Of a DNA stretch of 39,273 nt, positions 31,929 to 39,273 are shown in pieces. A model generated the notes under the pieces. It was given only the letters and a program-made list of their open reading frames with translations. It did not search any database and was not told the origin of the DNA. Position 1 is the stretch's first letter. Every line of letters starts with the position of its first letter. The stretch comes from Candidatus Nanopelagicales bacterium (GTDB lineage Bacteria > Actinomycetota > Actinomycetes > S36-B12 > UBA5976), in the NCBI GenBank assembly GCA_030834185.1, contig JAURFT010000008.1, positions 1 to 39,273 of the forward strand, given 5' to 3'. A program made the position numbers and the translations under genes.

Positions 31929-32629
31929 TAGTGACTGCCTCCGCTCACGCCAAGCATTCGCTTTGCAAAATCAGCATCAGCTAGTTCAGCTGGGGTGCCG
32001 TTATGAACCACAACACCTTGATCCATCACAATAATATTTTTAGCTACTCGCTTTACTAGCGGCAAATTCTGCTCAACAAGCAAAATGGTTGTGGCTTGAG
32101 CTGCAATTTCAAGAGCTGCTGCAACTTCTGTTACAAGTTTTGGTGCTAAACCTTTAGTTGGCTCATCAACTAGCAGTAATCTGGTTTTATTTAGCAGCGC
32201 TCTGGCAACTGCAACCATCTGCTGCTGACCGCCAGAGAGCGTGCCAGCTCGCTGGTTTTTGCGCTGTAATAACTCAGGAAACAACTGGTGCACCGTGTCG
32301 TAATCTGGATTTTTATCGCGCTCAGCCAGTTTTAGATTCTCTGCAACAGTTAAAGATGCAAAAATTTCTCGATCCTCTGGCACAAAGGCCACTCCAGCAC
32401 GAATTACTTCATGCGTGCGTAAACCTGAGATCTCTTCACCAAATAAGTTAATCGATCCAACTCGTGGCACTAGTCCAACTATGGAGCGCAGCGTGGTTGA
32501 TTTACCAACTCCGTTTCGGCCTAGTAATCCCGTTACAACTCCTGCTTCAATTTCGAAGTTAACGCCTTGCAGAATATGTGATCCTTTTATTGTGACATTC
32601 ACATCAGTTAGCGTTAATGCATTAGTCAT
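31928..32629 (-). CDS. livF: Liv-type ABC ATPase LivF
   Basis: A 233-residue ATPase. Walker A is GRNGVGKSTTLRS (about 37-49), the Q-loop region is AFVPEDREIFASLTV, which is diagnostic of LivF, the signature TLSGGQQQMVAVARAL, and Walker B LLLVDEPTKGLAP. Its ATG overlaps the livG stop by four bases. It energises the LivH-LivM channel together with LivG. Confidence 0.94.
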   Translation of the reverse strand: MTNALTLTDVNVTIKGSHILQGVNFEIEAGVVTGLLGRNGVGKSTTLRSIVGLVPRVGSINLFGEEISGLRTHEVIRAGVAFVPEDREIFASLTVAENLKLAERDKNPDYDTVHQLFPELLQRKNQRAGTLSGGQQQMVAVARALLNKTRLLLVDEPTKGLAPKLVTEVAAALEIAAQATTILLVEQNLPLVKRVAKNIIVMDQGVVVHNGTPAELADADFAKRMLGVSGGSH

Positions 32630-33384
32630 AATGATTCAACTAAATAAGCACTTTGCACTGTTGGATCATTAATTACAGTCTGCGGATCAGCACAAATTAG
32701 TAGCTCACCTTGATGCATCACAGCAATTCGATCAGCTAAACCTAAAACTACATGCATATGGTGCTCCACCATCAAAACTGTTCGGTTGTAATCGCGAGAT
32801 AACGAGCGGATAATTTCTGTTAATACTGGCACATTCTCTACCGACATACCCGCCATTGGCTCATCGAGCATCACAACTTTGGCATCACTTGCTAACACAA
32901 TGGCAATCTCTAAGCGTCGCTTATCTCCATGAGAAAGCGATCCGGCAAAACTAAATTTTTTATCACTTAAACCAACAGCCTCTAATGCCTGTTCAGCTTT
33001 TTCAATTGCTGGTTTAAAACTATATGCGCGGCGTGTAATCTTCATCGAGCCGCCCATAGCAGCTTCTGCTGCTAAGCGAACATTTTCTAGCACTGACAGC
33101 ATGGTAAATACGCTGGAGGTTTGAAATGTTCGACCTAATCCTTTGCTAGCTCTGCTAGCAGTTGATTCAGTAGTGATGTCATCATCACCTAAAAATATTT
33201 TACCTCGAGTTGCAGGACGCAATCCGGAGATTAAATTAAACAAACTTGTTTTGCCCGCACCATTTGGGCCAATAATCCCAAGTAGTTCACCTGGTGCAAC
33301 TTCAAGAGTTACACCATCAACAATTTTGGCACCGCCAATTGCGAGGCTCAGATCGGAAACGCGTATTGCCGCGTTACTGGTCAC
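32626..33384 (-). CDS. livG: Liv-type ABC ATPase LivG
   Basis: A 252-residue ATPase. Walker A is GPNGAGKTSLFNLISG, GLGRTFQTSSVF is the Q-loop of LivG, the signature segment is LSHGDKRRLEIAIVLA, slightly unusual in reading LSHGD for LSYGQ, and Walker B is VVMLDEPMAGMS. A longer frame opens at TTG 33396, but GTG at 33384 has GCGAGG five bases upstream, so I prefer it. It follows livK by about 40 bases. Confidence 0.93.
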   Translation of the reverse strand: MTSNAAIRVSDLSLAIGGAKIVDGVTLEVAPGELLGIIGPNGAGKTSLFNLISGLRPATRGKIFLGDDDITTESTASRASKGLGRTFQTSSVFTMLSVLENVRLAAEAAMGGSMKITRRAYSFKPAIEKAEQALEAVGLSDKKFSFAGSLSHGDKRRLEIAIVLASDAKVVMLDEPMAGMSVENVPVLTEIIRSLSRDYNRTVLMVEHHMHVVLGLADRIAVMHQGELLICADPQTVINDPTVQSAYLVESL

Positions 33385-33426
33385 TGAGCCTCGCAATCGT
33401 TAGTCGGTTTTAACTAGTTGTAGATC

Positions 33427-34650
33427 TTAGTTCAGCGGTGGCGCTGCGTTTGGATACAACTTAACTAGTTTAGGAATGAAGTTTGCACCTTCACGCACTA
33501 GACGAGTTTGATACATTGGCTGAACCAAAGCATGATCGTCTTTACGGATCTGGGTAACACCCTTCATTGATGTGAATCTCCAACCTTCAAGGCCGTTAAT
33601 CATGGCGTTAACGCCAGTTTTTCCGGACTTCTTGTTTGCCTTCATGCTTAACGCACGAACAATCATCTGAGCTGCAGTAACACCATCTGGAGTGAATAGA
33701 TCTTCACCATAGAAAGGTGCTGCAGTTGGATTGGCTCTTCGGTAATCTGCACGTAGTGCATTTCCGATGTTATTTGTAGAAGCACCTGGGAAATAGCTGC
33801 TTGAGTAAATAACGTTTCGGTCACCAAGTAGCTGGCCGAAGATTGGGTATGCAGCAGTTTGAGCAAGACCAGTAACAATATTGATATTACCCAAAATTCC
33901 CTGCTGACGCATTGCAGTCCACATGGCTAGTGATGTTGCAGTGTTTGACCATGCAACGAATACTGTATCTGGGTTTGACTGACGAAGTCGCAGCACATCT
34001 GCGGTGTAATCAGATTTTGTTCCAGTTACTTTTTGGCCAATAACGGTTGCACCTGGGAATAGCTTTGGTGCAGCTGAGATATAAGCATCTCCGAATGCAT
34101 TGTCTTCAACAAACAACACGATTCGTTTACCAGCAAAGTTATTTCCAAGTGCACCTTTAATTGGAATTAGATCCTGTTCGGTCTGAACGCCAGAACGGAA
34201 GGTGTATTTGTTTGCAAACGGGCTACCCTTTTGGGTAATGAGGAACATCTTGGCAGGACCAGAGATGTAAAGAACTTTGTTTTGGGAAGCAAGTGGAGCA
34301 AGGGCTAGTGCTACACCACTGCTTACGGTTCCAACTACAATTTTGCTCTTCTTGCCTACTGCGGTTTTGAAGTGAGTGGTTGCGGTATCTGGCAAGCCAC
34401 CGTCATCGTATTTGGTGAGCACAATTTTTTGGTTGTTAACAACCATGGTTCCCTTGGTGAAATAATTAAGTCCCCACTCAAGACCTGCAACATATGCGTC
34501 ACCAAATGGCTTTAGGCCACCTGAAGTTGAAGAAATAACTGAAACCTCAACATTTTTTGGTGCAGCGTTAGCTGCAGTTGAGCCCGCGAAAACCAGTGCG
34601 GCAGAAACACCTAGCACGGTGGCGTTGCGGAGCATCTTTCGCACTGACAT
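33427..34650 (-). CDS. livK: Liv-type periplasmic-binding-fold receptor
   Basis: A 407-residue receptor of the Peripla_BP_6 (LivJ/LivK) family. A signal peptide (residues 1-30) ends in AANAAPKN, a type I site with no lipobox cysteine. The mature part shows VISSTSGGLKPFGDAYVAGLEWGLNYF split at the Gly (about 38-64), GTVSSGVALALAPLASQNKVLYI, and VFVAWSNTATSLAMWTAMRQQGI, typical of the two lobes. It is first in the operon with AAGGAGTT upstream. Given aacS in the same operon and a hydroxybutyrate-dehydrogenase-like gene opposite, the ligand may be a short hydroxy- or keto-acid; amino acids remain possible. Confidence 0.9.
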   Translation of the reverse strand: MSVRKMLRNATVLGVSAALVFAGSTAANAAPKNVEVSVISSTSGGLKPFGDAYVAGLEWGLNYFTKGTMVVNNQKIVLTKYDDGGLPDTATTHFKTAVGKKSKIVVGTVSSGVALALAPLASQNKVLYISGPAKMFLITQKGSPFANKYTFRSGVQTEQDLIPIKGALGNNFAGKRIVLFVEDNAFGDAYISAAPKLFPGATVIGQKVTGTKSDYTADVLRLRQSNPDTVFVAWSNTATSLAMWTAMRQQGILGNINIVTGLAQTAAYPIFGQLLGDRNVIYSSSYFPGASTNNIGNALRADYRRANPTAAPFYGEDLFTPDGVTAAQMIVRALSMKANKKSGKTGVNAMINGLEGWRFTSMKGVTQIRKDDHALVQPMYQTRLVREGANFIPKLVKLYPNAAPPLN

Positions 34651-34763
34651 GCGAACTCCTTCTCTTACAAAAGCGGGCTACCTGATGGCAGCCCTCGTTA
34701 AGCCTACCTTGCCCTATCGGGCAGGATTAAAGCAACTGAATAGGCCGATAATTTCTCACAATT

Positions 34764-34799
34764 TTGAGCGTGCTCAATAGTTGTCGAATTTACTATTGA
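34764..34799. promoter_or_regulatory. Overlapping dyads between livK and the SDR gene
   Basis: TTGAGC-GT-GCTCAA (34764-34777) is directly followed by TCAATAGT-N10-ACTATTGA (34774-34799). Both are perfect inverted repeats in the 211-base divergent region. They suit one or two dimeric regulators controlling the Liv-aacS operon and the SDR-hydrolase pair. No regulator gene is adjacent. Confidence 0.55.
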
Positions 34800-34861
34800 A
34801 TTACTCACCAGTAGCATTTTCACTAAGTTAAGTTGTCACAACGTTGCCATCAAAGGAACAT

Positions 34862-35620
34862 ATGCGCGGAATTGAGATCGACCTCAGCGGAAAAAAAGCT
34901 GCTGTCAGCGGAGCTGCTAGTGGCATTGGTAAAGCGGTGGCGATTGCGCTAGCTGCAGCTGGGGCAAAAGTTACAGTGATTGATTTTAATGAATCAGCAA
35001 CGATACAAGTTGCTGATGAAATCAATGGCACACCGCTAATACTTGATTTATCCGATAGCGCAAAAGTAGAACAGACCAAATTAGATGTTGATATTTTAGT
35101 TAATAACGCTGGCTTACAAACTGTTTCTAAAGTTGAAGAGTTTGATCCAGAGCGATTTGGTTATATGCATCGCGTGATGTTAATTGCACCATTTTTATTA
35201 ACTCGAAATGCAATTGCTGGGATGTATCAGAAAAAATGGGGCAGATTAATTCATATTTCATCTGCTCATGGTCATCGTGCCTCACCATATAAATCTGCTT
35301 ACGTTTCAGCTAAACATGGGCTGGAAGGATTTTCAAAAACTATTGCGTTAGAAGCAGGACCTTTTGGTGTAACTTCAAACACAATTGCACCGGCATATGT
35401 GCGCACTCCACTTGTTGAAAAACAAATAACAGCACAAGCTGAACTACATGGTATTTCTGAAGCAGAAGTAGTTGAGAAAATTATGTTAACTGCTCCAGTA
35501 ATTAAACGATTAATCGAACCAAGCGAGATTGGTGATGCTGCGCTTTATTTATGCAGTGAATCAGCTGGCATGATTACTGGCACATCACTTGTTATTGATG
35601 GCGGTTGGTTAGCTCGATGA
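34862..35620 (+). CDS. Short-chain dehydrogenase, 3-hydroxybutyrate dehydrogenase-like
   Basis: A 252-residue classical SDR. The cofactor loop is SGAASGIGKA (about 14-23), NNAG is present, catalytic Ser lies in LIHISSAHGHRASP and Tyr-Lys in SAYVSAKHG. NNAGLQTVSKVEEF, APAYVRTPLVEKQI and LCSESAGMITGTSLVIDGGWLA match D-3-hydroxybutyrate dehydrogenase closely, which oxidises 3-hydroxybutyrate to acetoacetate with NAD+. An in-frame TTG at 34844 exists, but AAAGGA precedes the ATG at 34862. It is divergent from the Liv-aacS operon, whose AacS would take the product. Exact substrate is inferred. Confidence 0.87.
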   Translation: MRGIEIDLSGKKAAVSGAASGIGKAVAIALAAAGAKVTVIDFNESATIQVADEINGTPLILDLSDSAKVEQTKLDVDILVNNAGLQTVSKVEEFDPERFGYMHRVMLIAPFLLTRNAIAGMYQKKWGRLIHISSAHGHRASPYKSAYVSAKHGLEGFSKTIALEAGPFGVTSNTIAPAYVRTPLVEKQITAQAELHGISEAEVVEKIMLTAPVIKRLIEPSEIGDAALYLCSESAGMITGTSLVIDGGWLAR

Positions 35621-36498
35621 CCTCAATTACGCCAATCAAAAAACATTTAATAAATGTTGCCGGTGGTGAACTTACAGTTTTTCAATACGGCGAAACAACT
35701 GCAAAATCAATGCTGGCAATTCACGGCATTACCTCTAATCACTTAGCTTGGCAGCACTTTGCTGCGCATGCCATTAACAGTGGTTATGTGGTTTATGCGC
35801 CGGACTTAAGAGGCAGAGCAGCATCAAACAAATTGCTAGCACCTTTTGGCATGAAAGCTCATGCTGCAGATATGCATGCTGTAATTGAGCAGCTGCAGTT
35901 AACTAAACCGTTTGTAATTGGTCATTCCATGGGTGGGTTTGTAGCAATTGCACTTAATCATTTTTATCCAGACTTGATTGGCAAACTAGTTTTAATTGAT
36001 GGCGGCTTACCACTTGCGCTGCCAGCAGGTATGACTGTGGAACAAGTGCTACCACTTGTGTTAGGTCCAGCGCTGGCGCGGCTTGCGATGAAATTTGAAT
36101 CTACGGACGCTTATGTTGATTATTGGCGAGCACATCCAGCATTTGCTGATGGCATAACGCCAGAGATGGAAAATTACATTCGTCATGATTTAGTTGGTGT
36201 TGCGCCAGAGTTAATGCCAAGCACAAATCCTGATTGTGTAAATGAAGATTCAGTTGATTTGTGGTCAAGCGACTTGATAGATAATGCGTTAATTGAATTA
36301 AATCAAGATGTGATTTTGTTGCGAGCCGTTCGCGGCTTACAAAATGAACCAACTGGGCTTTATCCTGAGTTGCTGCTTGCTGATTTAGCAGCTAAATATC
36401 CAAAGGTTGAAATTATTACGATTACCGATACAAATCATTATTCAATTTTGATGAGTGATGCAGGAGCATCGGCAATTCGCGCGCAGATTCAGCTGTGA
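35617..36498 (+). CDS. Alpha/beta hydrolase
   Basis: A 293-residue alpha/beta-hydrolase-fold protein. The oxyanion-hole segment is LAIHGITSNHLAWQHF, the nucleophile elbow VIGHSMGGFVAIA (Ser about 105), followed by LVLIDGGLPLALP and a cap domain; the catalytic His is in TDTNHYSILM near the C-terminus. The ATG at 35617 overlaps the SDR stop (ATGA), so the two are co-translated; the earlier frame opening at 35605 is inside the SDR gene. No signal peptide. It might cleave a hydroxybutyrate oligomer or ester, feeding the SDR. Generic hydrolase is certain, the substrate is not. Confidence 0.88.
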   Translation: MTSITPIKKHLINVAGGELTVFQYGETTAKSMLAIHGITSNHLAWQHFAAHAINSGYVVYAPDLRGRAASNKLLAPFGMKAHAADMHAVIEQLQLTKPFVIGHSMGGFVAIALNHFYPDLIGKLVLIDGGLPLALPAGMTVEQVLPLVLGPALARLAMKFESTDAYVDYWRAHPAFADGITPEMENYIRHDLVGVAPELMPSTNPDCVNEDSVDLWSSDLIDNALIELNQDVILLRAVRGLQNEPTGLYPELLLADLAAKYPKVEIITITDTNHYSILMSDAGASAIRAQIQL

Positions 36499-36534
36499 TT
36501 AGTGCGTTAAGCCCAAATTCGCTCTACCCCCCTC

Positions 36535-36546
36535 TACGCTAGGCCT
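36535..36546 (+). promoter_or_regulatory. -10-like element spaced for a leaderless nfo transcript
   Basis: TACGCT (36535-36540, form TANNNT) ends 6 bases before the ATG at 36547, the spacing at which transcription starts at the A of ATG. No ribosome site is seen, consistent with a leaderless mRNA, common in actinobacteria. No clear -35 is visible. Confidence 0.45.
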
Positions 36547-37329
36547 ATGACCAAAATCGGTGCGCATGTATCTCCTGGCAATGTAGTAGCTGAAGCCCAA
36601 GCTCGCAGCGCCGATATCGTGCAGGTCTTTTTAGGCAATCCACAATCTTGGTCCGCCCCTACCTTCTCCCATGCCGGTGGTGCTGCTGGGATGAAGCAGG
36701 CGCTGTTGGATGCAAATATTGATGCTTATGTGCATGCTCCTTATTTAATAAATATTCCAACCACAAATAACAAGGTGCGAATTCCATCTCGCAAAGCCCT
36801 ACAACAAACTGTTGATGCCGCCTTTGAGATTGGCGCTAAAGGTGTGATTGTGCACGGCGGCCATGTGCCAGAAGCAGATGAGCCAGCAGCTGGCTTTGCT
36901 AATTGGAAAAAAGCAGTAGATCAACTCGATATGAAAGTGCCAGTATTTATTGAAAATACTGCTGGCGGCAAACGAGCAATGGCACGCCATCTAGATGCGA
37001 TAGCTCAGCTATGGGATCACGTTGGACACACTGATGTTGGTTTTTGTTTTGACACCTGCCATGCCTGGGCAGGCGGAATTGATTTAACTGATGCGGTAGC
37101 AAAAATTAAAGCAATCACCGGTCGAATTGATTTAGTTCATGCCAATGATTCCAAAGATATTGCCAACTCAGGTCGAGACCGACATGACAATATTGGTAAC
37201 GGCAATATTGATTTAGAAATATTAGTTGCCGCAATCATTGCTGCCGATGCGCCAGTTATTACTGAAACTCCCGGCGAAGCCCCAGAACAAGCTGCTGATA
37301 TTGCGCTGCTGCGCGCTCGCTTAGGTTAA
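36547..37329 (+). CDS. nfo: Endonuclease IV (AP endonuclease)
   Basis: A 260-residue TIM-barrel endonuclease of the AP_endonuc_2 family that cuts abasic sites and 3'-blocked ends with a tri-zinc centre. It opens [24 protein letters not shown] (about 60-73), GVIVHGGH (His 94-101), FIENTAGG (Glu ligand), [34 protein letters not shown] in two blocks, and ITETPG give the metal ligands in order. Slightly shorter than E. coli Nfo (285). It starts a plus-strand operon with the FemAB gene two bases after its stop. Confidence 0.95.
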   Translation: MTKIGAHVSPGNVVAEAQARSADIVQVFLGNPQSWSAPTFSHAGGAAGMKQALLDANIDAYVHAPYLINIPTTNNKVRIPSRKALQQTVDAAFEIGAKGVIVHGGHVPEADEPAAGFANWKKAVDQLDMKVPVFIENTAGGKRAMARHLDAIAQLWDHVGHTDVGFCFDTCHAWAGGIDLTDAVAKIKAITGRIDLVHANDSKDIANSGRDRHDNIGNGNIDLEILVAAIIAADAPVITETPGEAPEQAADIALLRARLG

Positions 37330-37331
37330 GC

Positions 37332-38411
37332 ATGCGCATTGTTAAGTTAACTCAGAGCGAATATCAAGATTATTTAGCAACTCAAAGCGATTATTCGTTT
37401 TTACAAACTCCTGCTTGGGGAAAAATTAAAACTGGCTGGAGTTTTGAGTTGCTGGGTTTTAAAACTACCGCGCTAATTGGAGTTGCGCTGGTGCTTTATA
37501 AATCAGCGCCAATTTTTTCTAAATACAAACTCGCTTACATTCCAGAGGGGCCAATTTTAAACTGGGATGAGTTTGATCCTGCTGCTTTAACTTTACTTGC
37601 AGAGTATTTAAAACAACAAAACTGCTTTTTATTAAAAATTGGTCCAAAGGTAATGCTGCATCGCTACAGCAATGCTGAACTTAAAACTGCACTTGCAGCT
37701 GCCGATATTAAAAATATCTCTGAGTTAACACCTGACCAAACTAAAAACACCAATTTGAAATCACAGCTAGCAGCAGCTGGGTTCACACAAGAAACTGCTT
37801 CAAGTTTTGGAGATGTGCAGCCCCGCTACACATTTGAGCTTGATTTAACTCAAACTGAAACTGAATTACTTGCTAGCTTTAATCAACAATGGCGACGTAA
37901 TATTAAAAAAGCCGAAACTGCAGGTGTCTCAACTCGGATTGGCACAATTTTAGATCTTGCACAATTTCATCAAATCTATTTAGAAACTGCAAAGCGAGAT
38001 GGCTTTGCACCACGATCAATTAGTTACTTTGAAAAGTATCTAACTGAATTTGGTGATGCCGCAAAACTTTATCTAGCACAGCACAATGGCAAAGTTGAAG
38101 CTGCCGCAATCTGGGTTGCTGCTGGAGATCGTGCTTGGTATTCCTATGGCGCCTCAAGCACGGCAGGCCGCGAGCTTCGACCGAGCAATGCTTTGCAATG
38201 GCGAATGATTCAAGACAGCAAAGCTGCCGGATACCTGATCTATGACTTACGCGGAATTTCAGCCTCATTAGATAGTAATGATCCCTTAGTTGGGCTGTTA
38301 AATTTCAAGCTAGGCCTTGGGGGTAGCGCTGTTGAATGGCTGGGCGAATTTGATCTGGTGCTTAATAAACCAATCGCTACCGCTTACGCTTTGGCGCGGA
38401 GGTTTAAATGA
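37332..38411 (+). CDS. FemAB-family aminoacyltransferase (peptidoglycan bridge type)
   Basis: A 359-residue FemABX-family protein with two GNAT-like domains. SFLQTPAWGKIKTGW is the typical opening; YTFELDLTQTETELLASFNQQWRRNIKKAETAGV, read in two blocks at about residues 170-205, is the conserved core; AAAIWVAAGDRAWYSYGASS, LRPSNALQWRMIQDSK and YDLRGIS complete the second domain. Members transfer an amino acid from aminoacyl-tRNA to the lipid II stem peptide. No long coiled-coil (tRNA-synthetase-like) insertion is present. It overlaps the next gene, an alanine-racemase-like protein, by four bases (ATGA), suggesting a shared role in cross-bridge building. Confidence 0.9.
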   Translation: MRIVKLTQSEYQDYLATQSDYSFLQTPAWGKIKTGWSFELLGFKTTALIGVALVLYKSAPIFSKYKLAYIPEGPILNWDEFDPAALTLLAEYLKQQNCFLLKIGPKVMLHRYSNAELKTALAAADIKNISELTPDQTKNTNLKSQLAAAGFTQETASSFGDVQPRYTFELDLTQTETELLASFNQQWRRNIKKAETAGVSTRIGTILDLAQFHQIYLETAKRDGFAPRSISYFEKYLTEFGDAAKLYLAQHNGKVEAAAIWVAAGDRAWYSYGASSTAGRELRPSNALQWRMIQDSKAAGYLIYDLRGISASLDSNDPLVGLLNFKLGLGGSAVEWLGEFDLVLNKPIATAYALARRFK

Positions 38412-39273
38412 GCCTAGTGCTGCAACTAGAACAAGCTAACTGGCGCAAGCATCTAACCCAGTTTGCAACTGGAATTGATCTTGTGCCAGTTATAAAAGGT
38501 AATGGCTACGGCTTGGGTTTTAATAGATTAGTTGCTGAAGTTAACCGATTAGGCATAAATTTAATTGCAGTTGATACTTTAACTGAAGCCGCCCAGCTAC
38601 GCGAAATTTGGCAGCAACAGATTTTGGTGATGCAACCTGTTCGAGAACATGATGATTATCATGCGGAGAATTTAATTCTGACTATTGATAATCATTCACC
38701 AAAAGTTACAACGCCGGTAGTAATTGAGCTAAAAACTAAACTGCAGCGCTTTGGAGTTGAGCTTGATCAACTAAAAAACTTTGCTGATTACAACATCATA
38801 GGTTTCGGCGTGCATCTGCCAATTGGAGATCATACAAATTTTATTACCGCAAAAGAAATTGCTGAAGCATTACCTGATGAAACCATTTTTGTCAGCCACT
38901 TAACTAAAGCAGAGTTCACACAGCTACCAAATGCCAGACTTCGAGTTGGCACAAGTTTCTGGCTGGGAGATCGAGCTGCAATAAGTATGTATGGCGAGGT
39001 ATTAGAGATTCGTAAAACCACTGGCAAGTTAGGTTATGGTCAGGTTGCTAGTGCTAGCGAAATTGCGGTGATTAGCGGTGGCACCCGACATGGCATAGGT
39101 ATGCGTGCGCCAACTATGCCAAAAAATACGCGGCAGCGATTAGTGGCTATTGGGCTGGGAGTTTATGAAGCAATGCGCAAAGCTAAATCACCGTTTTATT
39201 TAGATAATAAATCTTTATCGAGTGATCCTGCGTTAACGCCAATTCTTATTGGGATATCAGCATCTAGACAAGC
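38408..39273 (+). CDS. Alanine-racemase-like PLP protein, cut at the right edge
   Basis: An open frame of 288 codons from an ATG overlapping the FemAB stop runs off the window. The PLP-lysine motif PVIKGNGYGLG (Lys about 30) matches VVKANAYGHG of alanine racemases; RFGVE, VHLPIGDHTN, LRVGTSFWLGDR and GKLGYGQVASAS follow the same barrel and hinge order. Where racemases have the catalytic-Tyr motif GYADG, this protein reads VISGGTRHGIG (about 220-230), so the second acid/base is missing. It may bind PLP and have another role, such as one-base chemistry or substrate delivery for the FemAB protein. Fold confident, activity doubtful. Confidence 0.8.
   Translation, partial: MSLVLQLEQANWRKHLTQFATGIDLVPVIKGNGYGLGFNRLVAEVNRLGINLIAVDTLTEAAQLREIWQQQILVMQPVREHDDYHAENLILTIDNHSPKVTTPVVIELKTKLQRFGVELDQLKNFADYNIIGFGVHLPIGDHTNFITAKEIAEALPDETIFVSHLTKAEFTQLPNARLRVGTSFWLGDRAAISMYGEVLEIRKTTGKLGYGQVASASEIAVISGGTRHGIGMRAPTMPKNTRQRLVAIGLGVYEAMRKAKSPFYLDNKSLSSDPALTPILIGISASRQ

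Noticed and set aside
1-39273. tRNA, rRNA, CRISPR arrays, insertion sequences, prophage genes
   Set aside because: No T-loop/acceptor patterns, rRNA core sequences, regularly spaced repeats, transposases or integrases were seen in reading the window.

Overview
The window is 39.3 kb of a low-GC, gene-dense actinobacterial chromosome. The actinobacterial assignment rests on dnaK-grpE followed by an HspR-type repressor with a HAIR-like operator, the rpsF-ssb-rpsR-rplI-dnaB order, a FemAB-type cell-wall gene and many stop/start overlaps (ATGA, GTGA, TAATG). AT-leaning codon use and tight packing suggest a streamlined aquatic lineage such as the freshwater acI/Nanopelagicales group; that placement is inference. 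I see no rRNA, tRNA, CRISPR array, insertion sequence or prophage gene.

Layout. (1) 1-4392: the N-terminal part of a Thr/Ala/Val-rich secreted protein runs off the left edge, preceded by a long structured leader; then a TRZ/ATZ-type amidohydrolase, a secreted collagen-like protein and a GlcG/HbpS-like protein. (2) 4505-19540: an accessory region. One minus-strand operon carries a peptide-type ABC importer (dppA-B-C-D-F order), a bicupin, a methyltransferase-like protein and a small partner protein. A second minus-strand operon begins with a paralogous methyltransferase plus paralogous partner, then an Asp/Glu-racemase-fold protein, an FAD monooxygenase and two aldehyde dehydrogenases. A VOC protein lies between them. 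Together they look like uptake and oxidation of an unidentified small molecule, and the duplicated methyltransferase/partner pair is the most novel-looking element. (3) 19541-23420: heat-shock operon dnaK-grpE-hspR, lacking dnaJ, followed by two membrane proteins, one with an apparently non-canonical start and one of only 41 residues. (4) 23535-26779: dnaB, rplI, rpsR, ssb, rpsF on the minus strand, with a cluster of DnaA-box-like sites upstream of dnaB. (5) 27001-28131: a HigA-type antitoxin without a toxin, and AlkD. (6) 28128-36498: a Liv-type ABC importer whose operon ends in acetoacetyl-CoA synthetase, divergent from a 3-hydroxybutyrate-dehydrogenase-like SDR and an alpha/beta hydrolase, suggesting import and use of ketone-body-type acids. 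(7) 36547-39273: endonuclease IV, a FemAB-family transferase and a truncated alanine-racemase-like protein that seems to lack the second catalytic residue.

How the genes work together. Two transport-plus-catabolism modules (regions 2 and 6) flank a block of core information-processing genes. Each importer's binding protein is encoded first, divergently from another gene, with palindromes in the shared upstream region. Both binding proteins carry ordinary secretory signals instead of lipoprotein signals.
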